Shown here in pieces: positions 15,070-23,762 of a DNA stretch of 64,000 bases. The stretch is taken from positions 62,001 to 126,000 of the forward strand of contig NZ_JACRTC010000004.1 of the NCBI RefSeq assembly GCF_014385095.1, written 5' to 3'. The position numbers and the translations under genes were made by a program. The notes below the pieces were generated by a model. It had not been told where the DNA came from and did not search any database. It saw only the letters and a list, made by a program, of their open reading frames with translations. The stretch comes from Zongyangia hominis (lineage in GTDB: Bacteria > Bacillota > Clostridia > Oscillospirales > Ruminococcaceae). The first letter of the stretch is position 1. Every line of letters begins with the position of its first letter.

Positions 15070-17934
15070 TTATTTCGCTCTTTTCTTCTTACCGTAAACC
15101 ATAGTTCCGATTACGCCTGCTCCGCTCATAAAGAGAAGTGCAATCCACAATGCCATATGGCTGTTATCTCCGGTCTGAGGAGACTTTGTATCGTTATCTA
15201 CTACTGCTTTCGCATTCACGGTAAATGTTGTGGTAGCTGTACCGCTTTCGGATACAATGCCGATGGTATGCTCGCCGGCTGAAAGTGTTGCTACATAATC
15301 AGCCTTTAAGGTTACAACCGTACTGCCTTCCTTGACGGTATAATTTTTCGCATCAAGGTTTTTTCCGTCAAGCTCAACTCGGATAAAATCGCTGAACGCC
15401 GCATTGGATTTGAAAATAAGCTCTTTCTTTTCTCCTGCTGTTATGCTTTGTCCTTTACCCTCGATAATTTCAGGCGAGAGCTTTGAGATTATTGTGTCCT
15501 CAAGCTTGATTTCCTTTGTGCCGTTTTCATCGGCGAAGTATTTGCCGCAATCCTGACAATGCCAATACTCTGTGTTTCCTGTTTCTGTAACAGTTGCATC
15601 CTTTGCAGGAATTTTTTCAAGATTATGATTTGCACTGTCAATCTCGCCGTATTCTGCCTTGCAGGTGTCGCAGACTGCTTTGGCTACACAGGTAGCTTCA
15701 CCGCCTGCGCAGTTGCCGTCTTCATAGCCGCTGCAGCCATCAACGGTGCAGTAGCGTGTATGTGTGTCATCACTGTTTGACTGCCATTCGCCGTAGGTGT
15801 GCTTGGCATTTGCCGCAGTAATTACATATCCGCATTCGCAGACAACTGCAGTTGTGCAGTCGCCGTCATCCGTGCAGGAGTGAGGTGTTTCGGTTTCGGC
15901 GACGGTACAGCCATCATTTTGACAAATGTGCCAGTGGTCTGTGCCGTTTTTCTGCCATTCGCCGCTGAAATCGTGAGATTTCGCCGCAACCACAACCGTA
16001 TCGGGATGATAAATGCAGTAAACAGGTGTTGAACAGTTGCCGTCATCATTACCCGCTGTGTGTCCGTTATTGACTGTTACACAAACCTGTGCGGTGTTGC
16101 CTGCATTGTCTGTAACAACAACAGTTACCTTACCAACCCCTTTTGCAAGAGTATATTTGCCGTCAGTGGCTGTTAATTCAACATCGTTTGCCTTTACGCT
16201 TGCAATACCGTCGTTATCGCAGACTTCAAACTCTACCGCATCGCAGTAGATATTGCCGTTTTCAAGTCCTGTGATTACAGGCTTTTGAATATCCTTCCAC
16301 TGGGCAACAAGTGTAACACTTGTAACAGTATCATTAGCCGCAAGATCGGAATACATAGTGTTTGCGTTTACGGTCATATCCCCGCACTTCCAGCCGGTAA
16401 AATCAAAGCCGTCCTTTGTCGGATTCGTAATACCGTCAAGTACTTTATCCGTCCATTTAACACCTGTTTTATCACTTATACCGCTACCGCCATTGGTATC
16501 AAATGCAACGGTGAAACTATTTTTCTCGGTATAATGCGCCGTATAGGCTCTGTCACCTGTACTGCCTTTCGCAATGATAACGGTCATATTGTTTTCGCCG
16601 GTTAAGCCTGTTCCGCTCCAGCCGGTAAAGGTGTAGCCGGTCTTTACAGGATTGTTGAGCGTAATCGCATCACTTTCCGCATTATATGTTGCCGGGTTAG
16701 TTGCCGTACCGCCGTCTAAATCATAGGAAATATTATAAGTTATCGCATCTTTGTATTTTGCCTTCAAGGTAATGGTTTGTGTAACGGGTAGGTTGAAATC
16801 GTACTTTGTATCGCCGTTGTACCAACCGTCAAAGGCTTGGTATCCGTTCTTTGTGGGATCGGCAGGCTGAAGCGCCGTTGCCTTATCTGTATTGACAAAC
16901 CACTGGGTAGGTACGGAGCCTCTGCCGCCGTTTGAGTCAAAGCTGACGGTGTGATATGTGCCGCTGACCGTGCCTGAACTATCCTGAATACCGCCGTAGT
17001 AAACACCGCTGCTGATGGTTCCCTTGTTTGTAACCTTTTCATAAAACCTGGTATAGCTATTGGAGCTTGTGGTTTGAATCGTGCTGTTTGGTTGTAAATA
17101 AACCATGTCTTTCACAATACCGCCGTTTGCGAGAATATTCGAATTGCTGGCAAAAATAGCAGCGGATTCTGATACATATTTTGATGTACAATTCTCAATA
17201 ATGCCGCCGGTCATGGTAAACGTAGAAAGACCACCGGATCCTGAAGCTACAATATACAAACCGCCACCGCCAAATGATGATTTGCAATTCTTAATTTCAC
17301 CATCCCCTATGGTAAAGGTACCACTGGAAACATATATGCCGCCACCGCCTCCAGATTTTGCACTGCAATTCTCAATGGTGCCGCCCTCCATGGCAAAGGT
17401 GCTTTTGTCGACATACACACCGCCTCCATATGTGGCACTGCAATTCTCAATGGTGCCATCCTCCATGGTAAAGGAGCCAGAATGGAAGACATACACACCG
17501 CCTCCACCTGTTGCACTGCAATTCTCAATGGTGCCGCCGGTCATGGTCATGCTGCAGCCACCGCCGACATATACTCCACCTCCGTTTTGTGTTGCATTGC
17601 CGCCGGTGATCACGCCGCCGGCAGGTAAAGTGCTGTCTGTGTGAGTTGCGGTGTTGTTGCTGTCTATCATCGTCAGATTTGCTTGGCTTCCGATGATAAT
17701 CACAGTGCCGCTGCCGGTCATTTTTATCACATGACCGTTAAGGTCAAGGGTAACTGTTCTATCCACGTCCAGAGTTGAGTCGATGGTATAATCCTTGTCC
17801 AGCGTTACCGTGCCGCCGCCGCTGAGCAGGCTCTGCAGCTCAGTGGCATCGTCGTTGGCCGCAAAGGCCGTCACCGGGCAGAGCATCAGCACCATGCAAA
17901 GGGTAAGCACGATACTTAAAATTCGTTTTTTCAT
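15070..17934 (-). CDS. Sortase-type cell-wall surface protein, mobile-element cargo
   Basis: A 954-residue secreted protein. The signal peptide MKKRILSIVLTLCMVLMLCP ends at AFAA. Residues about 90-270 are glycine-rich repeats such as GGTIENCSATGGGGVYV, the signature of a right-handed beta helix. Next come two or three InlB/Listeria-Bacteroides type repeats (VSFDSNGGRGS, ISYDLDGGTAT, VAFDTNGGSGI), an Ig-like segment (VTDNAGNTAQVCVTV), then a Cys/His-rich region with CxxxGC and CxxC pairs (about 640-810). The C-terminus has SPQTGD, a hydrophobic helix and KKKRAK, a sorting signal of the SPxTG kind known in Clostridia. No sortase is encoded nearby, so the host enzyme would be used. Probable adhesin; ligand unknown. 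Confidence 0.88.
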   Translation of the reverse strand: MKKRILSIVLTLCMVLMLCPVTAFAANDDATELQSLLSGGGTVTLDKDYTIDSTLDVDRTVTLDLNGHVIKMTGSGTVIIIGSQANLTMIDSNNTATHTDSTLPAGGVITGGNATQNGGGVYVGGGCSMTMTGGTIENCSATGGGGVYVFHSGSFTMEDGTIENCSATYGGGVYVDKSTFAMEGGTIENCSAKSGGGGGIYVSSGTFTIGDGEIKNCKSSFGGGGLYIVASGSGGLSTFTMTGGIIENCTSKYVSESAAIFASNSNILANGGIVKDMVYLQPNSTIQTTSSNSYTRFYEKVTNKGTISSGVYYGGIQDSSGTVSGTYHTVSFDSNGGRGSVPTQWFVNTDKATALQPADPTKNGYQAFDGWYNGDTKYDFNLPVTQTITLKAKYKDAITYNISYDLDGGTATNPATYNAESDAITLNNPVKTGYTFTGWSGTGLTGENNMTVIIAKGSTGDRAYTAHYTEKNSFTVAFDTNGGSGISDKTGVKWTDKVLDGITNPTKDGFDFTGWKCGDMTVNANTMYSDLAANDTVTSVTLVAQWKDIQKPVITGLENGNIYCDAVEFEVCDNDGIASVKANDVELTATDGKYTLAKGVGKVTVVVTDNAGNTAQVCVTVNNGHTAGNDDGNCSTPVYCIYHPDTVVVAAKSHDFSGEWQKNGTDHWHICQNDGCTVAETETPHSCTDDGDCTTAVVCECGYVITAANAKHTYGEWQSNSDDTHTRYCTVDGCSGYEDGNCAGGEATCVAKAVCDTCKAEYGEIDSANHNLEKIPAKDATVTETGNTEYWHCQDCGKYFADENGTKEIKLEDTIISKLSPEIIEGKGQSITAGEKKELIFKSNAAFSDFIRVELDGKNLDAKNYTVKEGSTVVTLKADYVATLSAGEHTIGIVSESGTATTTFTVNAKAVVDNDTKSPQTGDNSHMALWIALLFMSGAGVIGTMVYGKKKRAK

Positions 17935-17964
17935 TGAATCTTCCTCCTAAGAGAATATTTTTAA

Positions 17965-18576
17965 TTAAACTAATTCTGTAACAGTACCCGACCTTGCTTT
18001 CGGGTTGTATTTCTCGATAAAGAGTGCAAGGGTTTCCTTCAGCACTTCTATCTGGGATTTCAGATAGAACTCATCCTCAAAGAGTGCGTAGTGCACGCAG
18101 GCTCTGATTAGAATGAAAATCAGTGGCGTCAGTTTTTCGTATGGAATCCCCAGCTTTGGTTCTAAACTCTTGGCATATTCGGTATATCGTTCATCTACAC
18201 CCTTAAAGAACTTCTGTCCGTATTCCCTGTATTTGGGGTGGGTGTAGATTTGATACATCAGGCGGTATTTCTTGCCATGGTTTTTTGCTGTCCAATAGGG
18301 TATCTCGTCAATAAACCGCCACAGGTCCTCCACATCCGTGGGAGCTTTCGCCATAAACTCATCTTCCACCTTACTCATGCAGTATTCGGTGGACTTAACG
18401 ATAAGGTCGTCGAGATTGTCAAAATACAGATACAGTGTCGCAACACTGCAATCGCAGGCCTTTGCAATCGCTTTTATTCCGACAGAGGAAAATCCGTTCT
18501 CCGCATAGCAGTTGAAGCTGTTTTCCATTATCTCAATTTGCTTTGCCCTGCGGGCTTCTTCATTTTGGGGGCGCAA
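17965..18576 (-). CDS. TetR-family regulator on the mobile element
   Basis: A 203-residue protein. Helix-turn-helix region: NSFNCYAENGFSSVGIKAIA then KACDCSVATLYLYFDNLDDL. The C-terminal ligand domain (about 80-195) is helical without recognised type. Start is TTG 18576, with GGAGG about 7 bases upstream. It is directly upstream of, and in line with, the surface-protein gene (30-bp gap), so the two form one transcript and the TetR protein probably controls cargo expression. Confidence 0.88.
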   Translation of the reverse strand: MRPQNEEARRAKQIEIMENSFNCYAENGFSSVGIKAIAKACDCSVATLYLYFDNLDDLIVKSTEYCMSKVEDEFMAKAPTDVEDLWRFIDEIPYWTAKNHGKKYRLMYQIYTHPKYREYGQKFFKGVDERYTEYAKSLEPKLGIPYEKLTPLIFILIRACVHYALFEDEFYLKSQIEVLKETLALFIEKYNPKARSGTVTELV

Positions 18577-18643
18577 TATATTACCTCCTTCCTTGTAACA
18601 TAGTGAATGATCGTTAATATTATACTATATTTGCTTTGATTTT

Positions 18644-18871
18644 TCAAGAGGGTAATGCAAAAATCTGAATCATTCTGTGAATCATTCTGTGAAAACGGCA
18701 GGGATTTCTCCCTGCCGCCGAAGCCTGTTTTTGTAACTTTATCATAACCTCATCCACCGCATCCGTATATCTTGCTTGTGCAATCAATTTGTTGCGGAAG
18801 ACGAGTAAGGCATTAAAGATATACATCCGTTCCTCTACTGTGAGATAAAGGTAATACTTCTGCTTTCTCAT
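18644..18871 (-). CDS. Small basic protein, overlapping tnpV stop
   Basis: A 75-residue product starting MRKQKYYLYLTVEERMYIFN, rich in basic and aromatic residues and predicted helical. The ATG overlaps the TnpV stop (ATGA) and GAGGTGATC precedes it, so translation is coupled. Similar short proteins accompany TnpV in clostridial mobile elements, but I know no function. The C-terminus includes a duplicated RFHRMIHRMIQ segment. Confidence 0.65.
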   Translation of the reverse strand: MRKQKYYLYLTVEERMYIFNALLVFRNKLIAQARYTDAVDEVMIKLQKQASAAGRNPCRFHRMIHRMIQIFALPS

Positions 18872-19248
18872 ACGAAGATCACCTCGGCATTGACAGCTTC
18901 CGTAACTGCTGACCGCAGTGCGTTCATCCTGCCGACCCATAACATGGGGCTTTTTGCTTTCAGTGTTTCGGTAATGCCCCCATGCTCCGCCCGTTGCTTC
19001 ATCAGTCGGTCAAACAGCTCCTGTGCCTGTTCCTCAACATCAGCAAGGTAAGATTGCAGCTTGCCGCTTATCACCAAATCGGTGTAAAGTACCTTTTTAT
19101 GCTCCCGAATATACCGCAAATGCCGATGTCCCCATATGCCGATATGCCTTTCTTCTTTTTCGTCAGGTAATACCAGGCAGGGAATGTAATAATCGCCCTG
19201 CAACTCATACCAAAGACCGTTTTTCTCGTTATAAATGTACTTGTCCAT
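18868..19248 (-). CDS. tnpV: TnpV-like transposon-encoded protein
   Basis: A 126-residue protein starting at ATG 19248, with GGAGG 8 bases upstream. YNEKNGLWYELQGDYYIPCL, EERHIGIWGHRHLRYIREHK and LLWVG-like ends match the TnpV family found in Tn4451-type and related clostridial elements. Its role is not established; it is not itself a transposase. Located at the right end of the element and reading inward. Confidence 0.8.
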   Translation of the reverse strand: MDKYIYNEKNGLWYELQGDYYIPCLVLPDEKEERHIGIWGHRHLRYIREHKKVLYTDLVISGKLQSYLADVEEQAQELFDRLMKQRAEHGGITETLKAKSPMLWVGRMNALRSAVTEAVNAEVIFV

Positions 19249-19348
19249 ATTGAAATCCTCCAGTATCATATATTCGCACATATGTCACAGTTTCCCGATT
19301 GCCACAACCTGTTATATTTTGTTATGAGATTTTTTTCCCTCAATTTTT

Positions 19349-19445
19349 CCCTTATGAGATAGCGAGGGAAGAATAAATTGTTGTGAAATCGTATAAAGGG
19401 ATAAGGTGAGCACACTGCGAAAAATCCTTTATTTGCAAGGCTTTT
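19349..19445. repeat. Right-end integrase arm-type repeats
   Basis: CCCTTATGAG (19349-19358) and CAAGGCTTTT (19436-19445) match the left-end copies at 10745 and 10691 in the same orientation. A second GTTATGAG word occurs at 19321. Confidence 0.55.
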
Positions 19446-19502
19446 GGAGGATTTTAATGATAACCTATAACCTCTGTTAAGAGGTCATAATTTGTGGAAA
19501 TT

Positions 19503-19510
19503 CAAATTCC
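19503..19510. repeat. attR core, 8-bp direct repeat CAAATTCC
   Basis: Right boundary copy of the core at 10646-10653. Host coding sequence resumes immediately after it. Confidence 0.85.
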
Positions 19511-19637
19511 AGTTTGGGATATGACGCGCCAGTGCATTGTAAAGATGCTGGAGGGCGCAGACGCGCAGGCGGCCGTTTCCAATATGAACGAACAGATCAG
19601 CGCCTTCAGAGCCATGGAAACGGAGGCTGTGCAATGA
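19511..19637 (+). pseudogene. Displaced 3' end of the solute-binding protein gene
   Basis: Joined in frame after CAAATTCC it reads VWDMTRQCIVKMLEGADAQ and on to MNEQISAFRAMETEAVQ, then TGA at 19635-19637. This is the usual C-terminal helix pair of family 1 solute-binding proteins, 41 residues in all. It has no start of its own. The stop overlaps the kinase start (ATGA), showing that the intact gene was translationally coupled to the kinase. Confidence 0.88.
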
Positions 19638-22183
19638 TGAAAAAGCATTCCGGCAGTTTTCTATTATTTTTAATCGCGTTGTCCGTACTGATCATCATAG
19701 TGGGCGGATTGCTTTATATGGCGAACGTTCAGCAGGCCCTGCACGCCCATTCCGTTACGGATATTCTGGAGGTAACCGACCAGGGACGCCATGCGCTGGA
19801 CACCTATTTGGAAAAGGACGAGGAAATGCTGCAATGGCTGGCTGTCGAGTTGAGCGAGGTGAGCTCCGACAATCACGTGGAATTAAAAAATAAAATGTAT
19901 CTGCTGGACAACGCGGAAGGCGCCTATATTTGTGTCGATCTCACTTCCGGAATGCGGTATACCGATCTTCTACAAGAGGGCCGGGCGTTGGATGCGGAGT
20001 CCCTTGAGAATTACAAAGCTCTGGAAGGCGACGGAATCCGGGAGCCTTTTCTGGATGAACGCACCGGCATATGGACCATCGGATATTATGTGCGTTTTGC
20101 CTTTGCGGACGGCTCCGAAGGATTGGTGCAGAAAACGCAGCCTCTGGAAGATGTCGCCGAGCGTTTTTCCCTTTCCTTCTACAATGACACGGGGTTTTCT
20201 TATGTGGTAAACCGTGCGGGAGACATCCTTATCCGTTCCCAGCACCGCAACAGCAACCGCACATTTCGGAATCTCTTTGATATTGTGGACCTGCAGGGCA
20301 ACGCCGCCGGGGCCGTCCGCTCCTTTAAGGACGCATTGCGTACGGGAAAACAAGGCGTTGCGCAGTTCCGGTATCAGAAAGAGGACTATGTCTTTTGTTA
20401 CGTCCCTATGGAAAATGCCGATGGATGGTATGTGGTGTCCATTATCCCGAACCGGGTCATCATGGAGCAAGCGAACGGCATCCTGCGGCAATCTCAGGTA
20501 CTTTTCGTTATCATCGCGGCCTGTGTGCTGATATTGGCCGCCTTTTTCCTTGTAAACCGTCGCTCCACGCGGCGAATTCTGCTGGCGGAGGAAAAAGCGC
20601 GCAAGGCCGCCGAGAGCGCCAACATGGCGAAGAGCCGGTTTCTCTCCAATATGTCCCATGATATCCGCACCCCCATGAACGTTATCATCGGCATGACGAA
20701 GCTGGCCACCGACCATGCGGAGGAGCCGGCAAAAGTGCGGGAATACTTAAAGAACATCAGTAAGTCCGGCAATCTGCTGATGGGGCTTATCAACGATATC
20801 CTGGATCTGTCCAAGATCGAGAGCGGCAAGATGACGCTCAATGAGGACAGCGTTTCCTTACCGGAATTGATGACGGATCTTGTCAGTATTGTTCAGCCGC
20901 TTGTAGAGAAAAAGGATCAGCAATTTGAGATCCGGCTGCACCAGGTAGAGCATGAGCTGTATTATTTTGACGCGCTGCGGCTCAACCAGGTACTGATCAA
21001 CCTTTTGTCCAACGCCACCAAGTTCACGCCCCCGTGTGGGGTCATAACCGTGGATGTGTCGGAACGTCCCTCTCCCAAAGAGCACTGCGCCCATCTGGAG
21101 TTCCGCGTTGCAGATACCGGTATGGGGATGAAACCGGAGTTTATCGAACACCTCTTTGACGCCTTTACCCGGGAGCAGGACAGCCGGGTCAATCGAATCG
21201 AGGGTACCGGCCTGGGTATGGCCATCACCAAGATGATCGTCGATATCATGCAAGGCTCTATTACAGTGGAAAGTGAGCCGGGACGCGGGACCGTCTTTAC
21301 CGTCAGCCTAGATCTCCGCCTGGACCGGGAAGAATCGGACCAGACGTCGCCGCTGCCTGCGCTGCACATATTGGCGGCGGACGACGATCCGGATACCTGC
21401 CGGTCCATCGAGCAGTTTCTGCACGAATTGGGCATCGATCCGGACGTCACGCAGGACAGCCGGACTGCCGTAAATCTGGCAATCGAAGCCCATGAGCGGG
21501 GCGAGGATTACGATTTAATCCTTTTGGACTGGAAGATGCCCGGCATCAGCGGAGTCGAGGCCGCCACATTGATTCGCCAGCGTACAAGCCGTGAAATTCC
21601 CGTGGTCGTTTTCTCCGGTTATGACTGGGCGACCATTGAAGCGGCCGCGTTGGCGGCGGGGGTTGACGGATTCCTGCAAAAACCGATCTTCAAATCTACG
21701 CTCAACCGTTGTATCCGGCAATATGTTCTGTATACCGCCGCGCCGGACGCGGTACACGGCGGCAGTGCCGACCTGTCCGGCCGGCGGTTCCTGCTGACGG
21801 AGGACAATGCCCTCAACCAAGAGATCGCCAAAGAGCTGCTCACAGAGATGGGCGCTCAAGTAGAAATCGCGGAAAACGGACAGGAATGTGTGGACCGTTT
21901 CCAGCAATCGGCCACCGGATATTTTGATCTGATTTTGATGGATGTCCACATGCCGGTTATGGATGGCTATGAGGCTACCCGGCAAATCCGCCGATTGGAA
22001 CGGGAAGATGCGGCCACCATCCCCATTTTTGCTATGACGGCGGACGCTTTTGCGGAGGATATTCAGCTGGCCCGCCAAGCCGGCATGAACAGCCATATTC
22101 CAAAGCCGCTGAATATTCCGGTCATGCTGCGGGAGATACAGCGCTTCCTTGGCCCAGATAACAAGAAAGCGCATATGGAATAA
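19634..22183 (+). CDS. Hybrid sensor histidine kinase with two receiver domains
   Basis: Start at ATG 19634, overlapping the preceding stop; 849 residues. Transmembrane helix about 8-28, an extracellular sensor of about 260 residues with Cache-like character, second helix about 289-308. Then a HisKA domain with MSHDIRTPMN (phosphoryl His about 342), an ATPase domain with LINLLSNATKF, DTGMGM and GTGLGMAI, and two receivers, LILLDWKMPG (Asp about 632) and LILMDVHMPVMDGYE (Asp about 768). No DNA-binding output is attached, so a further phosphorelay partner or direct protein contacts are needed. The upstream binding lipoprotein probably presents ligand to the sensor. The SipW-type gene starts 17 bp downstream. 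Since the insertion, transcription must come from within the element or a new promoter. Confidence 0.93.
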   Translation: MMKKHSGSFLLFLIALSVLIIIVGGLLYMANVQQALHAHSVTDILEVTDQGRHALDTYLEKDEEMLQWLAVELSEVSSDNHVELKNKMYLLDNAEGAYICVDLTSGMRYTDLLQEGRALDAESLENYKALEGDGIREPFLDERTGIWTIGYYVRFAFADGSEGLVQKTQPLEDVAERFSLSFYNDTGFSYVVNRAGDILIRSQHRNSNRTFRNLFDIVDLQGNAAGAVRSFKDALRTGKQGVAQFRYQKEDYVFCYVPMENADGWYVVSIIPNRVIMEQANGILRQSQVLFVIIAACVLILAAFFLVNRRSTRRILLAEEKARKAAESANMAKSRFLSNMSHDIRTPMNVIIGMTKLATDHAEEPAKVREYLKNISKSGNLLMGLINDILDLSKIESGKMTLNEDSVSLPELMTDLVSIVQPLVEKKDQQFEIRLHQVEHELYYFDALRLNQVLINLLSNATKFTPPCGVITVDVSERPSPKEHCAHLEFRVADTGMGMKPEFIEHLFDAFTREQDSRVNRIEGTGLGMAITKMIVDIMQGSITVESEPGRGTVFTVSLDLRLDREESDQTSPLPALHILAADDDPDTCRSIEQFLHELGIDPDVTQDSRTAVNLAIEAHERGEDYDLILLDWKMPGISGVEAATLIRQRTSREIPVVVFSGYDWATIEAAALAAGVDGFLQKPIFKSTLNRCIRQYVLYTAAPDAVHGGSADLSGRRFLLTEDNALNQEIAKELLTEMGAQVEIAENGQECVDRFQQSATGYFDLILMDVHMPVMDGYEATRQIRRLEREDAATIPIFAMTADAFAEDIQLARQAGMNSHIPKPLNIPVMLREIQRFLGPDNKKAHME

Positions 22184-22199
22184 GGAAAGGGTTGAATCG

Positions 22200-22841
22200 A
22201 TGGAAGAAGCAAAGAAAAAAACAGGCTGGATTTTCAGTGCAGTCAATTTGGCGCTGTGCGTGCTCCTGATACCAGTCATCCTCATCAATGTGACGGTGAT
22301 CATCAGTTCATACATACACCCGGAGGAAATCCCCGGCGTCTTCGGCGTTAAGCCGGTGGCGGTGCTGTCCGGCTCCATGGAGGACACCTTTAGGACCGGG
22401 GATCTCATCTTCGTACAGAAAACCGGCACCGCTTCCCTGAAGGAAAACGACGTCATCTGCTACTTGCAGGACGGACAGGCGGTCACCCACCGGATCGTCG
22501 GCGTGGAGCGGGGTGAGGACGGAACAATTTCCTATATCACCAAGGGCGACGCCAACAATACCGAGGATCGCGAACGGGTGAAGCCGGAGCAGGTGCAGGG
22601 CGTCTGGAACGGCGGAAAACTCGGCGGCATGGGGAATTTTGTGATGTTCCTTTCCAGCACCACCGGCATGATTGTTTTCATCGTCTGCCCGATTCTGCTG
22701 CTGATTCTCTGGGACGTCATCCGCCGCTGGCAGGCGGACAAAAAAGAGAAATCCCGGGCCGCCGAACTGGAGGCGGAGCTGAACGCACTGAAGGCAGCGC
22801 AGAACACGCAAAGGGATTCCCAAGAGGAACCGAAGCTATAG
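22200..22841 (+). CDS. sipW: SipW-type (ER-like) signal peptidase I
   Basis: A 213-residue membrane protease. Helix about 9-31, catalytic domain, second helix about 155-178, charged tail. The Ser is S59 in VLSGSMED; a His (H97 in AVTHRIVGV) stands where bacterial enzymes have Lys; D117 in TKGDANNTED completes the Ser-His-Asp set. Spacing resembles Bacillus SipW, which matures TasA and TapA. It lies 17 bp after the kinase gene and before TasA-like genes, so it probably cleaves their ARY/AKY-type leaders. Confidence 0.92.
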   Translation: MEEAKKKTGWIFSAVNLALCVLLIPVILINVTVIISSYIHPEEIPGVFGVKPVAVLSGSMEDTFRTGDLIFVQKTGTASLKENDVICYLQDGQAVTHRIVGVERGEDGTISYITKGDANNTEDRERVKPEQVQGVWNGGKLGGMGNFVMFLSSTTGMIVFIVCPILLLILWDVIRRWQADKKEKSRAAELEAELNALKAAQNTQRDSQEEPKL

Positions 22842-23014
22842 TCACGTAATTATGTTGGTCACATTTTCGGCGCCGGCACAGGACGCCGCTAATGTTCCAT
22901 ATAGATCAAACCGGGGCCACCCGGTAAAACGCTGTGGGCAAATGGGAAGCGCGCCCCGCAGAAACCAAACGGCATTCTTCCCAAGTCCCAATCCATCTTA
23001 AGGAGGTAACCCCC

Positions 23015-23629
23015 ATGAAAAAGAAGTTATTTGGGCACCTGGGCGTTGTGGCCCTGGCACTCACCCTTATCAGTATGACCCTGATGGGCGGAACGCTGGC
23101 CCGGTATGTCACGGAAGTGACAGGAAACGCAAAAGCCGAGGTAGCCGCTTGGAGTTTCAAGGCGAATGCTTCGGACACCAAATTTACGGATATTGATCTG
23201 GGCAGTACAACCAATCGCACAAAATATGATGCTAAGGACATCAAGGACGGCGTCATCGCTCCCGGGACCAAGGGCACCTTTGATATTGTGCTGGATGGAA
23301 GCACCAGCGAGGTAGGTGTGGACTATACCGTAAAAATTGCAGCCAAGTCCGGAACAACGCTGCCGACCGACCTTACCTTTAAGGTTGTCAATGGCACTGG
23401 GGATGCAACGGCTTATACCTTAAACAGCGACATCACTGGCACCATCGACTATGATGCAACTGCAGCAAACATGAAAAAGACCATTGCCGTATCCTGGGAA
23501 TGGGCGTTTGACGAAAACGACACGATCTCTTCTAATGACAATACTTATGCCGATAAAACTTGGACTTTGGACATCACGGCTTTGGGCAAGCAGACAATAC
23601 CCAACGTGTCGTCACAACCGGCTGCCTAA
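23015..23629 (+). CDS. TasA/camelysin-like fibre subunit 1
   Basis: A 204-residue secreted protein with AAGGAGG 8 bases before ATG 23015. The leader is MKKKLFGHLGVVALALTLIS, then MTLMGGTLARYVTEVTGNAK, with cleavage expected near TLA-RYV. The mature part is a beta-rich sandwich with GVIAPGTKGTFDIVLDG and VDYTVKIAAKSG, the pattern of TasA/CalY fibre proteins. Shortest distance to SipW and the best ribosome site of the subunit genes suggest it is the major subunit. An assignment to the TasA group rests on leader, fold pattern and neighbours, not on a database match. Confidence 0.8.
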   Translation: MKKKLFGHLGVVALALTLISMTLMGGTLARYVTEVTGNAKAEVAAWSFKANASDTKFTDIDLGSTTNRTKYDAKDIKDGVIAPGTKGTFDIVLDGSTSEVGVDYTVKIAAKSGTTLPTDLTFKVVNGTGDATAYTLNSDITGTIDYDATAANMKKTIAVSWEWAFDENDTISSNDNTYADKTWTLDITALGKQTIPNVSSQPAA

Positions 23630-23639
23630 ACCGCTGATT

Positions 23640-23735
23640 GCTCCCCGCCCCTGTGCCAGGCGGGGACCCGCAAGGGCTTTCAGCCCTTCGCAAAGCGCTT
23701 CCGATTCGACAGAGCGTTTTGCAAAAGGCTGAAAT
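23640..23735 (+). promoter_or_regulatory. Hairpin region between subunit 1 and stalk gene, possible attenuator
   Basis: CCCCGCC and GGCGGGG pair around a 9-base loop (about 23644-23666), followed by GGGCTTTCAGCCC and then partly complementary GCAAAGCGCTT/GAGCGTTTTGC. There is no long T run. It could stabilise the 3' end of the upstream mRNA or lower expression of the genes after it. Confidence 0.45.
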
Positions 23736-23762
23736 TCATGCATGCAAAGGAGATTGGACAAA

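Larger units (their letters stand above)
10646..19502. mobile_element. Integrative mobilizable element of 8857 bp inserted in a solute-binding protein gene
   Basis: Bounded by CAAATTCC repeats at 10646 and 19503. Contents in order: tyrosine integrase, Cro/CI-type repressor, excisionase, an oriT-like hairpin region, MobA/MobL-type relaxase, SPxTG surface protein, TetR regulator, a small protein and TnpV. No type IV secretion genes are present, so it would need a helper to transfer. Base composition is more AT-rich than the host genes on either side. Inferred to be a relaxase-carrying integrative element with adhesin-like cargo. Confidence 0.88.

Noticed and set aside
18868..19248. Transposase at the right end of the element
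   Set aside because: The sequence is TnpV-like, without DDE or HUH catalytic motifs; the tyrosine integrase is the recombinase.
22200..22841. Sortase for the SPxTG surface protein
   Set aside because: Catalytic residues are the Ser-His-Asp of ER-type signal peptidases, with no sortase TLxTC motif.
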